Source: a virus
IMG/VR virus record: IMGVR_UViG_3300018041_000048
Coordinates: 1-28,133 of that record
Direction: 5' to 3' (one strand)
Length of the DNA stretch: 28,133 nt
Both the position numbers and the translations under genes were made by a program. Shown here piece after piece: positions 6,376 through 15,900 of the stretch. Each line of letters begins with the position of its first letter. The stretch's first letter is position 1. A model generated the notes under the pieces. That model did not search any database and had not been told where the DNA came from. It saw only the letters and a list, made by a program, of their open reading frames with translations.

Positions 6376-6714
6376 ATGGGACAATTAGATAAAGATATAT
6401 TTGGAGGTAAAAAATTTTCTGATCTTCTTGAAGAAATTTACAATAATCAAAAGAAAAAAGAAGAACAAATTTCTACTCTTATTTCTGAGCTAAAACCTCT
6501 TATTCAGGATATTGGGGATGCTACCTTGGTAGTTCCTTTACTTAAGGAATATCTCGAAATATCTGTTAAAAATGATGAGCAGCTTATAAAAATGGCAAAT
6601 ATTGTCCAAAAAGCAGTTCAAAATGATGTTGATGATGACAATTTTGGCATGACAGACGCTGAAAAAGAGCAGTTATTAGGTGAAATAAAGAAATTTGGCA
6701 AGGATAAAAAATAA
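6376..6714 (+). CDS. Conserved-type helical phage protein at the head of the tail block (112 aa)
   Basis: A 112-residue, almost entirely helical protein. Residues 1-16 (MGQLDKDIFGGKKFSD) lead into a charged helix (LLEEIYNNQKKKEEQISTL), then LKPLIQDIGDATLVVPLLKE and an acidic C-terminus with a Lys tail. I have the impression of similar small proteins beside baseplate genes in marine T4-like phages, but no function is known to me. The stop and next start overlap as TAATG. A chaperone or assembly role for the baseplate would fit its size and context; this is inference. Confidence 0.75.
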   Translation: MGQLDKDIFGGKKFSDLLEEIYNNQKKKEEQISTLISELKPLIQDIGDATLVVPLLKEYLEISVKNDEQLIKMANIVQKAVQNDVDDDNFGMTDAEKEQLLGEIKKFGKDKK

Positions 6715-7937
6715 TGCCCCAACAACAATATGGCATATCAGCACTTGTTAGGGGTAACGAAAATTCCTCATTAACTCCTCCTAAAACAGGGACTAATATA
6801 GTTTCTGTGAGGGTGAAGGATATTATACTAGATAGTAACCATCCTGAGTTTAAAACTTATGGGGAGTGGAATGGTGTAGGTACTATTTTTTTTGATAGTG
6901 TTAAATTTCCATTTGCTACTGAGGTGGTAAATGTAGCTTCTCCTCTTTTTCCTAATCAAAAATTTTTCCCATTAATTAATGAATTAGTGTCCATAGTATT
7001 TTTAGCATCCCCCAATAGTCAAGAGGATACTAATTTAACCGAAGCCTATTATTTTCCCCCTATAAATTTATGGAATAGTCAACATCATAATGCTCTCCCA
7101 GACCCTACTCAATCTCCTAATAGTAATTCCCAACAAGATTATGAAAAATCTTCGGAAGGTATACCACAAGATATAAGAAGGGTTAATGATAATTCTACGG
7201 AAATTGACTTAGGAGAAGGATTTAATGAAAAAATTAATACTTACCCTTTACAGTTTTATATCGGGGATCATATTCTAGAAGGAAGGTGGGGTAATTCTAT
7301 TAGATTAGGAAGTACATTAAAAAACTCCTCAAATAAATGGTCATCAGTAGGTGAAAATGGAGATCCTATTATTATAATTAGAAATGGTCAACCTCAAGAT
7401 TTAACTCAAGATAGTTGGATTCCAATATCTGAAGATGTTAACAAAGATCAATCCTCAGCTTATTTTACGCAAGGACAAAAAATTCCTTTAGAAACTTCAA
7501 GTGAAACTTATAATAGTTACAGACAGGCTCCTACTAAAGTTAGCGAATATACAGCAAACCAAATCCTTTTCAATTCAGGGAGAATTGTTTTAAATTCTAA
7601 AACAGATAGTATATTATTATCTTCTAATAACTCTATTAGTTTAAATTCTCCTTCTTCTATTAATATTGATTCTAAAGAATTTATAATAGCTACTAATAAA
7701 ATTTATTTAGGAAATAAAGATGCTACTGAGCCCCTTTTAAAGGGGGATATTACTATAACTCAGTTAGTATCTATGATAGATGCTTTAGTTCAATTTTTTA
7801 CAGCTTATGGAGGAGAACCCCCTAATGCTAAACTAGCATCAACCCCCTTAGCTTCAGCTAATGTAGTACCTACTTTGAATTCTGTAAAAGCGAGTTTGCA
7901 GAGCAGAGCTAAATCTAAAAATAATTTTACAACATAA
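6714..7937 (+). CDS. Baseplate hub spike-like protein (gp5-type OB fold plus beta-helix, no lysozyme)
   Basis: A 407-residue protein. Residues about 25-115 look like the N-terminal OB-fold of gp5/VgrG-type spikes: a strand-rich segment starting with IVSVRVKDIILD, then TIFFDSVKFP and a late strand VSIVFLASP. The C-terminal third (about 285-345) has repeated short strands with S/N/I periodicity, such as RIVLNSKTDSILLSSN and SINIDSKEFIIAT, typical of a triple-stranded beta-helix tip. No lysozyme active-site region lies between them, unlike T4 gp5. Its place directly before the gp25 and gp6 genes supports a hub or spike role. The gene starts at a TAATG overlap and ends in another. Confidence 0.65.
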   Translation: MPQQQYGISALVRGNENSSLTPPKTGTNIVSVRVKDIILDSNHPEFKTYGEWNGVGTIFFDSVKFPFATEVVNVASPLFPNQKFFPLINELVSIVFLASPNSQEDTNLTEAYYFPPINLWNSQHHNALPDPTQSPNSNSQQDYEKSSEGIPQDIRRVNDNSTEIDLGEGFNEKINTYPLQFYIGDHILEGRWGNSIRLGSTLKNSSNKWSSVGENGDPIIIIRNGQPQDLTQDSWIPISEDVNKDQSSAYFTQGQKIPLETSSETYNSYRQAPTKVSEYTANQILFNSGRIVLNSKTDSILLSSNNSISLNSPSSINIDSKEFIIATNKIYLGNKDATEPLLKGDITITQLVSMIDALVQFFTAYGGEPPNAKLASTPLASANVVPTLNSVKASLQSRAKSKNNFTT

Positions 7938-8815
7938 TGGCTAGTATTTGTACTCCTACAAATGATAATCAGCAGATATTGTCCTTGCTGCCTCCTCTCC
8001 CTAGTATACAGAGATTGGTAACTCTTATTATGCAAAAAATAGCAGAAATTAAAAACAAGTATACTAGTAAAATTACTAACCTTACAAGTGATTTAGAAGT
8101 ATGTCCTCCTCCCCAACAATTAGAAAAAATTATAAACACTAGAAACAATATTGTAACCTTATTATCAAGGGTATATGCAACTGTGGATAGAATAGGGAGT
8201 TCTATATCGGGGGCAAGTACTCTAGTTAATGTAGTATTAGCAGTTATTAAAGCAACATCTACAGTGGCAACAAGTGTTGCTATCGGTAGTATGTTTGTTC
8301 CCCTCCCCATACCAGGTGTAGTATCCTCAGGGATATCAGCAGGCCAAAATGCAGTGGAAAAAGGTAAATTTAAGGGAAATGGTGCCCCAAAATTAATTCC
8401 TATACAAGATGGTTTAATATCTGCCAATATAGCCATACAATTATTTGCTAATGCTTTAAAAGATTTTATATGTCAATTAGAAAAATTAGACTTCTCTTTA
8501 TTAGAGTGTATTGAGGGGAGTGATGAGCCTTCTTTAAAAAATAAAATTGAACCTTTAGACCCTAAAGTTGTAGAATTTGTAGAAGAGGTTATACAAGCAA
8601 ATGAATCTAGCTTATTAGAAACTACTTATAGAGGATTTACATTTGAAATTGAGGAAATCCCCTTTAATTCAAGAATAAACAGAAAAAGAGCTAATGCTTT
8701 AAACAAAAGTGGAATTGCTCTTTTAAGCTCAGAATTATCCTTCACTCAAGAACCTTCAGTATTAATAGAAGAATTAAAATTTGTAATAGATAGAGATAAT
8801 TTAAGGGCAGATTAA
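7937..8815 (+). CDS. Tail/baseplate-associated protein with a long hydrophobic centre
   Basis: A 292-residue protein of unknown family. Residues 22-85 are helical with Cys56 in a Pro-rich turn (EVCPPPQQ). Residues 91-135 are uncharged apart from Lys105, rich in Val, Ala, Ser, Thr and Gly (LVNVVLAVIKAT, then VATSVAIGSMF), and could be buried in an assembly or insert in a membrane. The C-terminal part (about 235-292) is strand-rich, with YRGFTFEIEEIPF and a final helix (EPSVLIEELKFVIDRD). The gene lies between the spike and gp25 genes, so a hub or tail-tube-tip role is likely. Membrane insertion during DNA delivery would be an attractive reading but is only inference. Confidence 0.7.
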   Translation: MASICTPTNDNQQILSLLPPLPSIQRLVTLIMQKIAEIKNKYTSKITNLTSDLEVCPPPQQLEKIINTRNNIVTLLSRVYATVDRIGSSISGASTLVNVVLAVIKATSTVATSVAIGSMFVPLPIPGVVSSGISAGQNAVEKGKFKGNGAPKLIPIQDGLISANIAIQLFANALKDFICQLEKLDFSLLECIEGSDEPSLKNKIEPLDPKVVEFVEEVIQANESSLLETTYRGFTFEIEEIPFNSRINRKRANALNKSGIALLSSELSFTQEPSVLIEELKFVIDRDNLRAD

Positions 8816-8819
8816 TTAA

Positions 8820-8827
8820 ATATTTAT
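8820..8827 (+). promoter_or_regulatory. ATATTTAT motif, putative late promoter of the baseplate wedge block
   Basis: The motif is part of the palindrome-like ATATTTATAAATA, which also contains TATAAATA (8825-8832), the T4 late promoter consensus, directly before the ATG at 8833. It heads a run of overlapping or nearly touching genes that extends to 18578. Confidence 0.6.
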
Positions 8828-8832
8828 AAATA

Positions 8833-9162
8833 ATGAAACAAAACGCGTTAAAATCATTAATAAAACAAGCAGTTAAGGAAGCAATACAAGAAGAATTAAA
8901 AGATATTTTACTTGAGGCAGTCAAATCCCCTAAACAAACAGTTGTAGAAAATATTCAACCCCAAAAGGTTGTTGATGGTCCTTCAATGAGCTCAAAGGAA
9001 AAAAGAGCAGCATACCAAAATATATTAGGAGATATGCGAACTCAATTTACTTCTCAAAATGTACCCAAACCTTTTAATCCCCAAGGAGGGGTACCTGGGG
9101 GGGACTTACCTGCAGGAGAAGTTAACATGGATCAAATAATGGGGTTAATGAATAGTAAATAA
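8833..9162 (+). CDS. Small tail-block protein with a helical N-terminus (109 aa)
   Basis: A 109-residue protein. Residues 1-32 are a long amphipathic helix, Lys-rich then Glu-rich (LKSLIKQAVKEAIQEE, then DILLEAV). Residues 33-60 are polar, and residues 75-105 are Pro/Gly-rich and probably unstructured (NPQGGVPGGDLPAGEV), ending in a short helix (MDQIMGLMNSK). The ATG is right after a promoter-like motif; the stop overlaps the gp25-like start as TAATG. Such a layout suggests an assembly partner of the wedge, but no family is recognised. Confidence 0.7.
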   Translation: MKQNALKSLIKQAVKEAIQEELKDILLEAVKSPKQTVVENIQPQKVVDGPSMSSKEKRAAYQNILGDMRTQFTSQNVPKPFNPQGGVPGGDLPAGEVNMDQIMGLMNSK

Positions 9163-9584
9163 TGGCTATAAAGCAAACCAACATATTCCCTTTAGATAAA
9201 CAACCTAGGAAGGCTGTTGGGGTTGCTTACCCTTTCTCAGCATTTGCTGTATCAGGTTCATCTACTCCTTTTAAAGTTAATTATACTACAAAAGACCAAA
9301 TAAATTCTAACTTAGCAGTATTTTTTTATACTAGCCCTGGAGAAAGACCTTTAAACCCAGACTATGGTGGGGGTTTAAAAAATATTTTATTTGATCAATT
9401 AACAGACAACACCTACGAAACTGTTAAGCAGATTGTAAAAGCTTCTTTATTTACACACTTTCCTGAGGTTGATTTGAAGAAACTAGAAGTATTTGGAGAC
9501 CCCGATGGGTTAACATTAAAAGTTATTATGTCTTACGCGGTTTTTAATGAAAATGATACTCTTGAACTAAATTTTAGTGCTTAA
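9162..9584 (+). CDS. gp25: gp25-like baseplate wedge protein
   Basis: A 140-residue protein of the GPW/gp25 family (T4 gp25 is about 132). The family signature is present: a strand ending in FFYTSPGERPLNPDYGGG (54-71), where the 'ERP-x-x-P-x-x-G' loop is diagnostic, followed by a helix (NTYETVKQIVKASLFTHFPEV) and strands LKKLEVFG and LTLKVIMSYAV. In contractile tails gp25 sits in the wedge core, binds gp6 and gp53 and helps start sheath polymerisation. The next gene encodes gp6, the same order as in many contractile systems, and the two overlap by one base (TAATG). Confidence 0.92.
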   Translation: MAIKQTNIFPLDKQPRKAVGVAYPFSAFAVSGSSTPFKVNYTTKDQINSNLAVFFYTSPGERPLNPDYGGGLKNILFDQLTDNTYETVKQIVKASLFTHFPEVDLKKLEVFGDPDGLTLKVIMSYAVFNENDTLELNFSA

Positions 9585-11464
9585 TGGCTAACACAAATAA
9601 AGATATAAAATATATAAACAGAGATTTTGATACTCTTAGAAGGGGGTTAATAGAATTTTCTAAAACCTATTTTCCCAACACTTATAATGATTTTAGTGCT
9701 AATTCTCCAGGATCAATGTTTATTGAAATGGCTTCTTATGTAGGAGATGTACTGTCCTTTTATATTGATAACCAAGTTCAAGAAACATTTTTACAATACG
9801 CCCGTCAAGAACCTAACTTGTATGATTTAGCATATATGATGGGTTATAAACCTAAAGCAACAGGTGTAGCCACAGTAGATGTTGATTTTTATCAACAAAT
9901 CCCTGCTAGACTAACAAATGGTACCTACCAACCAGATTGGAGGTATGCTCTTAAAATAAAAGAAAATGCTGTAGTTTCTTCTACTTTAGGGAATAGTACT
10001 AAATTTTTAGTACAAGATTCTATTGATTTTACGGTGTCATCTTCAATGGATCCCACAGAAATTACTGTGTATACGGTTGATGGTGCAAACGCTGAAAGGT
10101 TTTTGTTAAAAAAATCTAGAAAAGCTATATCCGCTACTATTAATACTACAACTTTCTCTTTCACAGGAGATGCTCAAAGATTTTCCACAGTAACTATTAA
10201 CGGAGCCAATATCGTAGGAGTATTAGACATTACAGATAGTGATGGTAATAAGTGGACTGAAGTACCCTATTTAGCTCAAGAAACAGTATTTGAAACGTTA
10301 AAAAATGTTCAAAATGAAGGAGATAAATTTGGACCTAATCCAAATCTATCAAATGATAACAGTGAAGTACCATATTTACTCAAATTGAAAAAAGTACCTA
10401 GAAGGTATGTTACTCGCTTTAAATCTAAAACCCAACTAGATATACAATTTGGAGCAGGAACCCAAAATGATTCGGATGCTGTGTTTGTGCCTAATCCTAC
10501 AAATGTAGGTATAGGATTGCCCTATGGTAAAGACAAGTTACAAACAGCTTTTAATCCTACTAATTTTTTATATACTAAAACTTACGGTATAGCCCCAAAA
10601 AATACTACACTAACTGTTAGATATTTAGTAGGAGGGGGAGTATCTTCTAATGTAGAATCTAATGTATTAAACAGTGTAACGGGAGATATACAATTTCAAC
10701 AAGCAGATTTAGATAATACTAATAACCTAGCACAAGACATATTTAACTCATTCTTTGCAACCAACCCTGGAGGGGCAAGTGGGGGTGATGATGGAGATAA
10801 CATTGAAGAACTAAGAAATAATTCATTAGGTACTTTTGGGGGGCAACTACGAACAGTAACTCAAGAAGATTATTTAATAAGAGCACTAAGCTTACCCCCA
10901 GAATATGGTACTATTGCTAAAGCTTATATAGAACCTACAAAGCTTAGTTCTTTATCTCCTGGGGAAAGTATAAAAACTTTAAATTTGTATATAGCAGCTT
11001 ATAATGGGGAAGGCCAGTTAACAACTGCTACTGATGCTTTAAAACAAAATCTTACTACTTATTTGTCTCAGTATAGAAGTGCTAACGATTCTATAAAATT
11101 ATCAGATGCTTATATTGTTAATATAGGGGTTGATTTTGATATTATTACATACCCTAATTATAATAGTAATGAGGTAATTTCAAAATGTATAACACAACTA
11201 AAATCCTATTTTAATATAAAAAATATACAAATAAACCAACCTATCCTTCTTAAAGAATTATTTATTTTATTAGATCAGGTAGAAGGAGTACAAACAGTTG
11301 GTAATATTAATATATCAAACAAAACAGGGGGCAATTATTCCCAATATGGATATGACATACCAGGAGCTACATTAAATAATGTTATTTATCCCTCAGTAGA
11401 TCCTTCTATTTTCGAAGTTAAATTTCCTAATTCTGATATAAGAGGCAGAGTAACAACATTCTAA
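9584..11464 (+). CDS. gp6: gp6-like baseplate wedge protein (BaseplateJ family)
   Basis: A 626-residue protein, close to T4 gp6 (660). The N-terminal region has the typical sequence: DFDTLRRGLIEFSKTYFP (about 15-32), NSPGSMFIEMASYVGDVLSF (44-63) and an aromatic stretch up to MGYKPKATGVA (about 86-96). The middle is beta-rich. The 'TFGGQLRTVTQEDYLIRAL' segment followed by EYGTIAKAYIEP marks the BaseplateJ-type core. The C-terminus has the repeated helix-strand units expected for the fork domain that closes the wedge ring (IVNIGVDFDIITYPNYNS, LDQVEGVQTVGNI). It acts as the wedge component that dimerises around the hub and rearranges during sheath contraction. Confidence 0.92.
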   Translation: MANTNKDIKYINRDFDTLRRGLIEFSKTYFPNTYNDFSANSPGSMFIEMASYVGDVLSFYIDNQVQETFLQYARQEPNLYDLAYMMGYKPKATGVATVDVDFYQQIPARLTNGTYQPDWRYALKIKENAVVSSTLGNSTKFLVQDSIDFTVSSSMDPTEITVYTVDGANAERFLLKKSRKAISATINTTTFSFTGDAQRFSTVTINGANIVGVLDITDSDGNKWTEVPYLAQETVFETLKNVQNEGDKFGPNPNLSNDNSEVPYLLKLKKVPRRYVTRFKSKTQLDIQFGAGTQNDSDAVFVPNPTNVGIGLPYGKDKLQTAFNPTNFLYTKTYGIAPKNTTLTVRYLVGGGVSSNVESNVLNSVTGDIQFQQADLDNTNNLAQDIFNSFFATNPGGASGGDDGDNIEELRNNSLGTFGGQLRTVTQEDYLIRALSLPPEYGTIAKAYIEPTKLSSLSPGESIKTLNLYIAAYNGEGQLTTATDALKQNLTTYLSQYRSANDSIKLSDAYIVNIGVDFDIITYPNYNSNEVISKCITQLKSYFNIKNIQINQPILLKELFILLDQVEGVQTVGNINISNKTGGNYSQYGYDIPGATLNNVIYPSVDPSIFEVKFPNSDIRGRVTTF

Positions 11465-11465
11465 T

Positions 11466-12614
11466 ATGGCTGTATATAAATTATTCCCTACTAAAGACAC
11501 TACTATATATTCTAAATATCCTGTTAAAAACACAGGATTAGATTCTATTATAGAAACTAGTACAGATGTAAATGGCGAATTAAGTAGATACCTTGTGCAA
11601 TTTTCCCAGGATGAAATTAACTCCTTAGTAGATACTACTATTAGTTCTTCTTATGGTACAGGTAGTTCTTTTGAAAATATACAAGTCAATCTAAAGTGTT
11701 ATATAGCTGTTGTTGAAAATTTAAACACAAGTACCACAGTAGAAGTATTTCCCGTATCTAAAGAGTGGAATATGGGGACAGGCCATTATAATGATACACC
11801 TGAAGTAAGCAATGGGTGTGGGTGGGTTTATAGGTCTTATTCAGGATCAGACGCTTGGGAAACCTCAGGATGGGGTCCTAATGTAACAGGATCATATGGT
11901 AATGTAGCAGGAGGAGGCACTTGGTATACAGGATCGGCCTTAGGGTTAAATATAACTCCTACCCAAACTTATAATTATACTAGTAATAAAGACTTAAATG
12001 TTAATGTTACTGATATTTTTAAGACTTGGTATAGCCAATCTAAAGGTTTAACTAGTAATGGTTTTGATAATAATGGATTTATTGTAAAACAAAGTAAAAC
12101 TGATGAAGCAGGGGGACTTTATAAACAGGCTACTATAAAGTATTATTCTATTGATACTAATACTATATACCCCCCAGAATTAGAATTTAAATGGAAAGAT
12201 CATTTATTTGCTACTGCTTCTTCCTCTATACCTATAATTAATACTCACGATTTAGTAGCAACACTAGACAATAATCCTGGGGAATTTAGAAGGGAAAGTA
12301 TACACAGATTTAAAATAAATTGTAGACCTAAATTCCCCCCAAGAACTTACCAAACTTCTTCTATTTATACTACTCAACATTACTTACCAATATCTTCATC
12401 ATATGCTATAAAAGATTTAGATACTAATGAATTTGTAGTAGGTTTCGATGATATTTATACTAGAGTAAGTGCTGATGCCACTAGTAGTTATTTTGATGTG
12501 TATATGAATGGATTAGAACCTGAGAGGTACTATCAAATAATGTTAAAAGTTCCTATAGATAATCAAGTTTTAATTTTAGATGATAATTATTATTTTAAAG
12601 TTATAAATGGATGA
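11466..12614 (+). CDS. Tail/baseplate protein with a DNRLRE-like beta-sandwich domain
   Basis: A 382-residue protein. Residues 1-50 (YKLFPTKDTTIYSKYP, then a Gly/Ser turn and LSRYLVQFSQ) resemble the opening of DNRLRE-type domains, beta-sandwich modules with a 'D-T/A-x-I' start and an 'R-x-L-x-F' strand. Residues about 90-165 are Gly, Ser and Trp rich (WNMGTGHYND, then SGWGPNVTGSYGNVAGG). The C-terminal third carries strands and a final domain (about 285-382) ending DDNYYFKVING. Its place between gp6 and the giant wedge/fibre protein suggests a structural element linking baseplate and fibres. The next gene starts inside its stop region (GGATGAG). Confidence 0.7.
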   Translation: MAVYKLFPTKDTTIYSKYPVKNTGLDSIIETSTDVNGELSRYLVQFSQDEINSLVDTTISSSYGTGSSFENIQVNLKCYIAVVENLNTSTTVEVFPVSKEWNMGTGHYNDTPEVSNGCGWVYRSYSGSDAWETSGWGPNVTGSYGNVAGGGTWYTGSALGLNITPTQTYNYTSNKDLNVNVTDIFKTWYSQSKGLTSNGFDNNGFIVKQSKTDEAGGLYKQATIKYYSIDTNTIYPPELEFKWKDHLFATASSSIPIINTHDLVATLDNNPGEFRRESIHRFKINCRPKFPPRTYQTSSIYTTQHYLPISSSYAIKDLDTNEFVVGFDDIYTRVSADATSSYFDVYMNGLEPERYYQIMLKVPIDNQVLILDDNYYFKVING

Positions 12615-12979
12615 GTACAAGGGTAGAATTAAATAAAACAGTATTTGATAAAACTAAGTATACTAAAACTATAGATACTTCTTTTAAAGAATTACTCCCA
12701 CCCCAACCCGTAGAAGAAGATAATACTTTAACTATTGAGGAATTTTTTGTAGCATATGATAATTTATTTTTTGAAATACCCAAAACAGGTGTAAATTCTC
12801 ATAATGTTTTAATTCAAAAAAGTACTGAGTATGTAGGAGACGAGCAAACTAATGAGGAATTAGATGCTTTATATGCTGAAATATCTTCTTTAAGAACTGA
12901 TTTGTTAGCAACTCAAAAAGAATTAGCAGATCTTCAAATAGCACAATTAGAGGCAACACAAAATAATACTAATGGCTGA
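12611..12979 (+). CDS. Small structural protein with C-terminal coiled coil (122 aa)
   Basis: A 122-residue protein. Residues 1-75 are mixed, with Lys/Thr-rich N-terminal strands and an acidic region (EEDNTLTIEEFFVAYDNLFF). Residues about 80-118 are a strong coiled coil, with Leu, Ile and Ala at heptad positions (EELDALYAEISSLRTDL, then LATQKELADLQIAQLEA). A trimeric or dimeric structural adaptor would fit. It overlaps the upstream stop by four bases and the giant protein's start by eight, so all three are translationally coupled. No family assigned. Confidence 0.75.
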   Translation: MSTRVELNKTVFDKTKYTKTIDTSFKELLPPQPVEEDNTLTIEEFFVAYDNLFFEIPKTGVNSHNVLIQKSTEYVGDEQTNEELDALYAEISSLRTDLLATQKELADLQIAQLEATQNNTNG

Positions 12980-15900
12980 GGTAACTTTAAATAAAATAAC
13001 AGGAGATGTAGTAGAAAGTTACACCAGCAAAGACCTTTCCTTAATCCCTGCCTTTGATTCAGTTTCACAATTTAACCCAAAAACTGATAGGGTGGAATTG
13101 TCCATATATGATGAGCAAGGTTTATTAAGACACTTTAATCCACAATACACCAATTATAGGGTAATTCTAAACTATAATAATGTAACCAATTCAGTATCCA
13201 CGGTAACTGTAGATCCTGAAGAAGATTTAAAAAGAGAAGGATATGATCAGGGTAATTATACAGTATATTATAACTTCTTACGAGATGAAATATCTTCTTC
13301 TTTAGAATCCCCATTTTTTATAACTCAAATATCTTCAGATAGGACAGAAGTTAGAATAGTTAGCAATAATTTAACTAATGAAGAACTACAAGAAGGGGTT
13401 TTAGTTTTTTTAAATGATTTAAATGATTCTCCTTACTTTGAAGATTTTAGATTAGATTTAGGAAATAATATTATTTCAATAGCTAATAATATATTATTAG
13501 ACACTACTAATACTCAACAATATTCAATTTTAGTAAAACTATATGAAGCACTTCCAGAGCAAATAGAAATAAAAGATTCTTTAACAGTATCTTTACAAAC
13601 TGCAGATGAAGTTTCATATAGTATTAGGTTTGAGCCTAAAGTTTTTCCAAAACCCCAACCCAAAAAAATAGGAGCTCCTAATTTTAATATTAATGTAGCA
13701 GATAAATCTAATAATGACACGATTTATAAATCTTCTAATGATATCTTAAATATTAGTTTATCATCATCATATGATGAAATACAAGCCTTATTAAATAACA
13801 AAGGTATAAAGGTAAATATAGACTACAGTGACTTTAACAATTTTGTATATTTTAGCTCAGCAGAAGAAAGGGTTAGGAATTTTTATTACAAAGTGGGATT
13901 AATTGAGGGGTATGAAAATGAAATATCTATTTTAGATTCATTATCAAACACTAGTATATCCTCTAGTACAGTCGTATTAGAACAACAAATACGCCAAATA
14001 AAAGAAAATTTTGATGGATACGAAAGATACCAATATTACTCATCAGGTTCTTCAAATATCTATCCTAAAACTAATTCAACTCCAACCTATACTTTAGCAG
14101 GAACAGGAAGTGCAGATGCCCTTTCATGGCTAAACACTCAAATCCTTTCAGCCTCTAATTATGATAATGAAAGTGTTGATAGATTAGTTAGTAGTTTACC
14201 TGAATATGTTCAATCTGATGAGAGAAATGCTTCATATCTATTGTTCATGGATATGGTGGGTCAACATTTTGATAACATTTGGGTTTATATAAAAGATATT
14301 TCTAATAGATATGATGGTGATAATAGATTAGATAGGGGTATATCTAAAGATGCTGTAAGAGATGCCCTTACCTCTATGGGTATAAATGTTTATCAAAATA
14401 ATATATCAGACTTAGATTTAACATCTGCTTTAACAACTGTTAACTCAGAAGGAGGTACAGGTATCATTTCAGGAAGTGGAGAAATAAATACTACTACTAT
14501 AGATATAGCAGATCCTGAACCAAAAGAAGATGCTGTAAAAGGGGTTTATAAACGTATATTCCATAATCTTCCTTTTTTACTTAAAAAGAAAGGATCTGTT
14601 GAAGGTTTAAGAGCTTTAATTAATACTTTTGGTATACCTGAGGCAATTTTAAGAGTATCCGAATTTGGAGGTTATAAAAGTGATAGTACTAGATGGAAAA
14701 CATTTGAAGAAGTTTCTAATTTTGGGATGACTAAGGGTCGATTCCAAACAAAGCTTACATTACATCCTAAATGGGGAGGTGGGGTACCTAATGGAGTATT
14801 TTTTAGAACAAAATGGATCTCAGGTTCACTGCCCCCCAATAATACAGACCACATACTTGCAAATTTTGGTAATGATATCACATTAAGATATACAGGTAAT
14901 GCTGAGAACAGTGGGAGTTATGATGGATCTATACCTTCAGGAAGTTGGACTACATATAGGGGAACACTTGATATAGGTAATGGGCAAGCAGGAATAAAGG
15001 CTCCATTTTTTAATGGGGAGTGGTGGACTATAGGAATTTTAAATAAAAATATAGCTGTGGTGGGAAGCAGCACAAATCATGGTAATGATGGATTTAAACG
15101 CGTATATAAAATTAATAGTAATGCGGGTTCTAATGTAATTTCAGGAGATACTACAGAAATATATGGAAATGCCTCTACTAATAATGGAAAATTTATATTC
15201 CAAGAATTAAGATTTTATAAAGATGTCTTAAGTGGGGAAGAGGTAGATAATCTTATAATGAATCCCTTTTCCTTAGATACAGGATTAGATAATTTAGCTT
15301 TTAGGGCCCCCTTAGGATCAGATTTAAATACCACAGCTAATTCTACAGATCCTTCATATGTATCTATTCATCCCCGATCTACAACGGGATCAGGAGACCC
15401 CGAAGGAGTGATTGCTGGAGGAGCGGGTTCTTTTAAATACCTTTCATTTGCCAGTGCTGGTGATCAGGTTTATAATTACCCCCCTCAAAACCTACCCACT
15501 TTTATTGAAAATAATGAATTTGTTTATTATAAAGAACCTGTTGTAGGTATTAAAAATAGAGTTTCCTATAAAATTGAAGAAAATAACCCCATTATTACAG
15601 GTACTACCCTAAGTAACATAAGTAGTATACAACAAAAAGCACTAAATACTACAAAAGAAGTTCCTGATGTTCATTATATGGAAGTAGGATTTTCTCCTCA
15701 AAATGAAATTAATGATGATATAGCTGCTACTTATAATAATAACTTTGATTTAGGTTCGTATATAGGAGATCCTAGCAAATTTGAAGTAGCAGGTGAAACT
15801 TCATATCTAGCACTAAATAAAGAAGCAGAAAGTTATTTCCAAAAATACTCTGCTCCTTATGATTGGAAAGATTTTGTAAGATTAATAAAATATTTTGATA

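Noticed and set aside
7731-7745. CCCCTTTTAAAGGGG inverted repeat as a terminator
   Set aside because: The arms leave a loop of about one base, so a stable hairpin is unlikely; there is no T-run, and it lies inside the coding part of the spike-like gene.
7969-8436. 155-residue minus-strand ORF with hydrophobic stretches
   Set aside because: Shadow of the tail-block gene at 7937-8815; the hydrophobic look mirrors the Val/Ala-rich part of the real protein.
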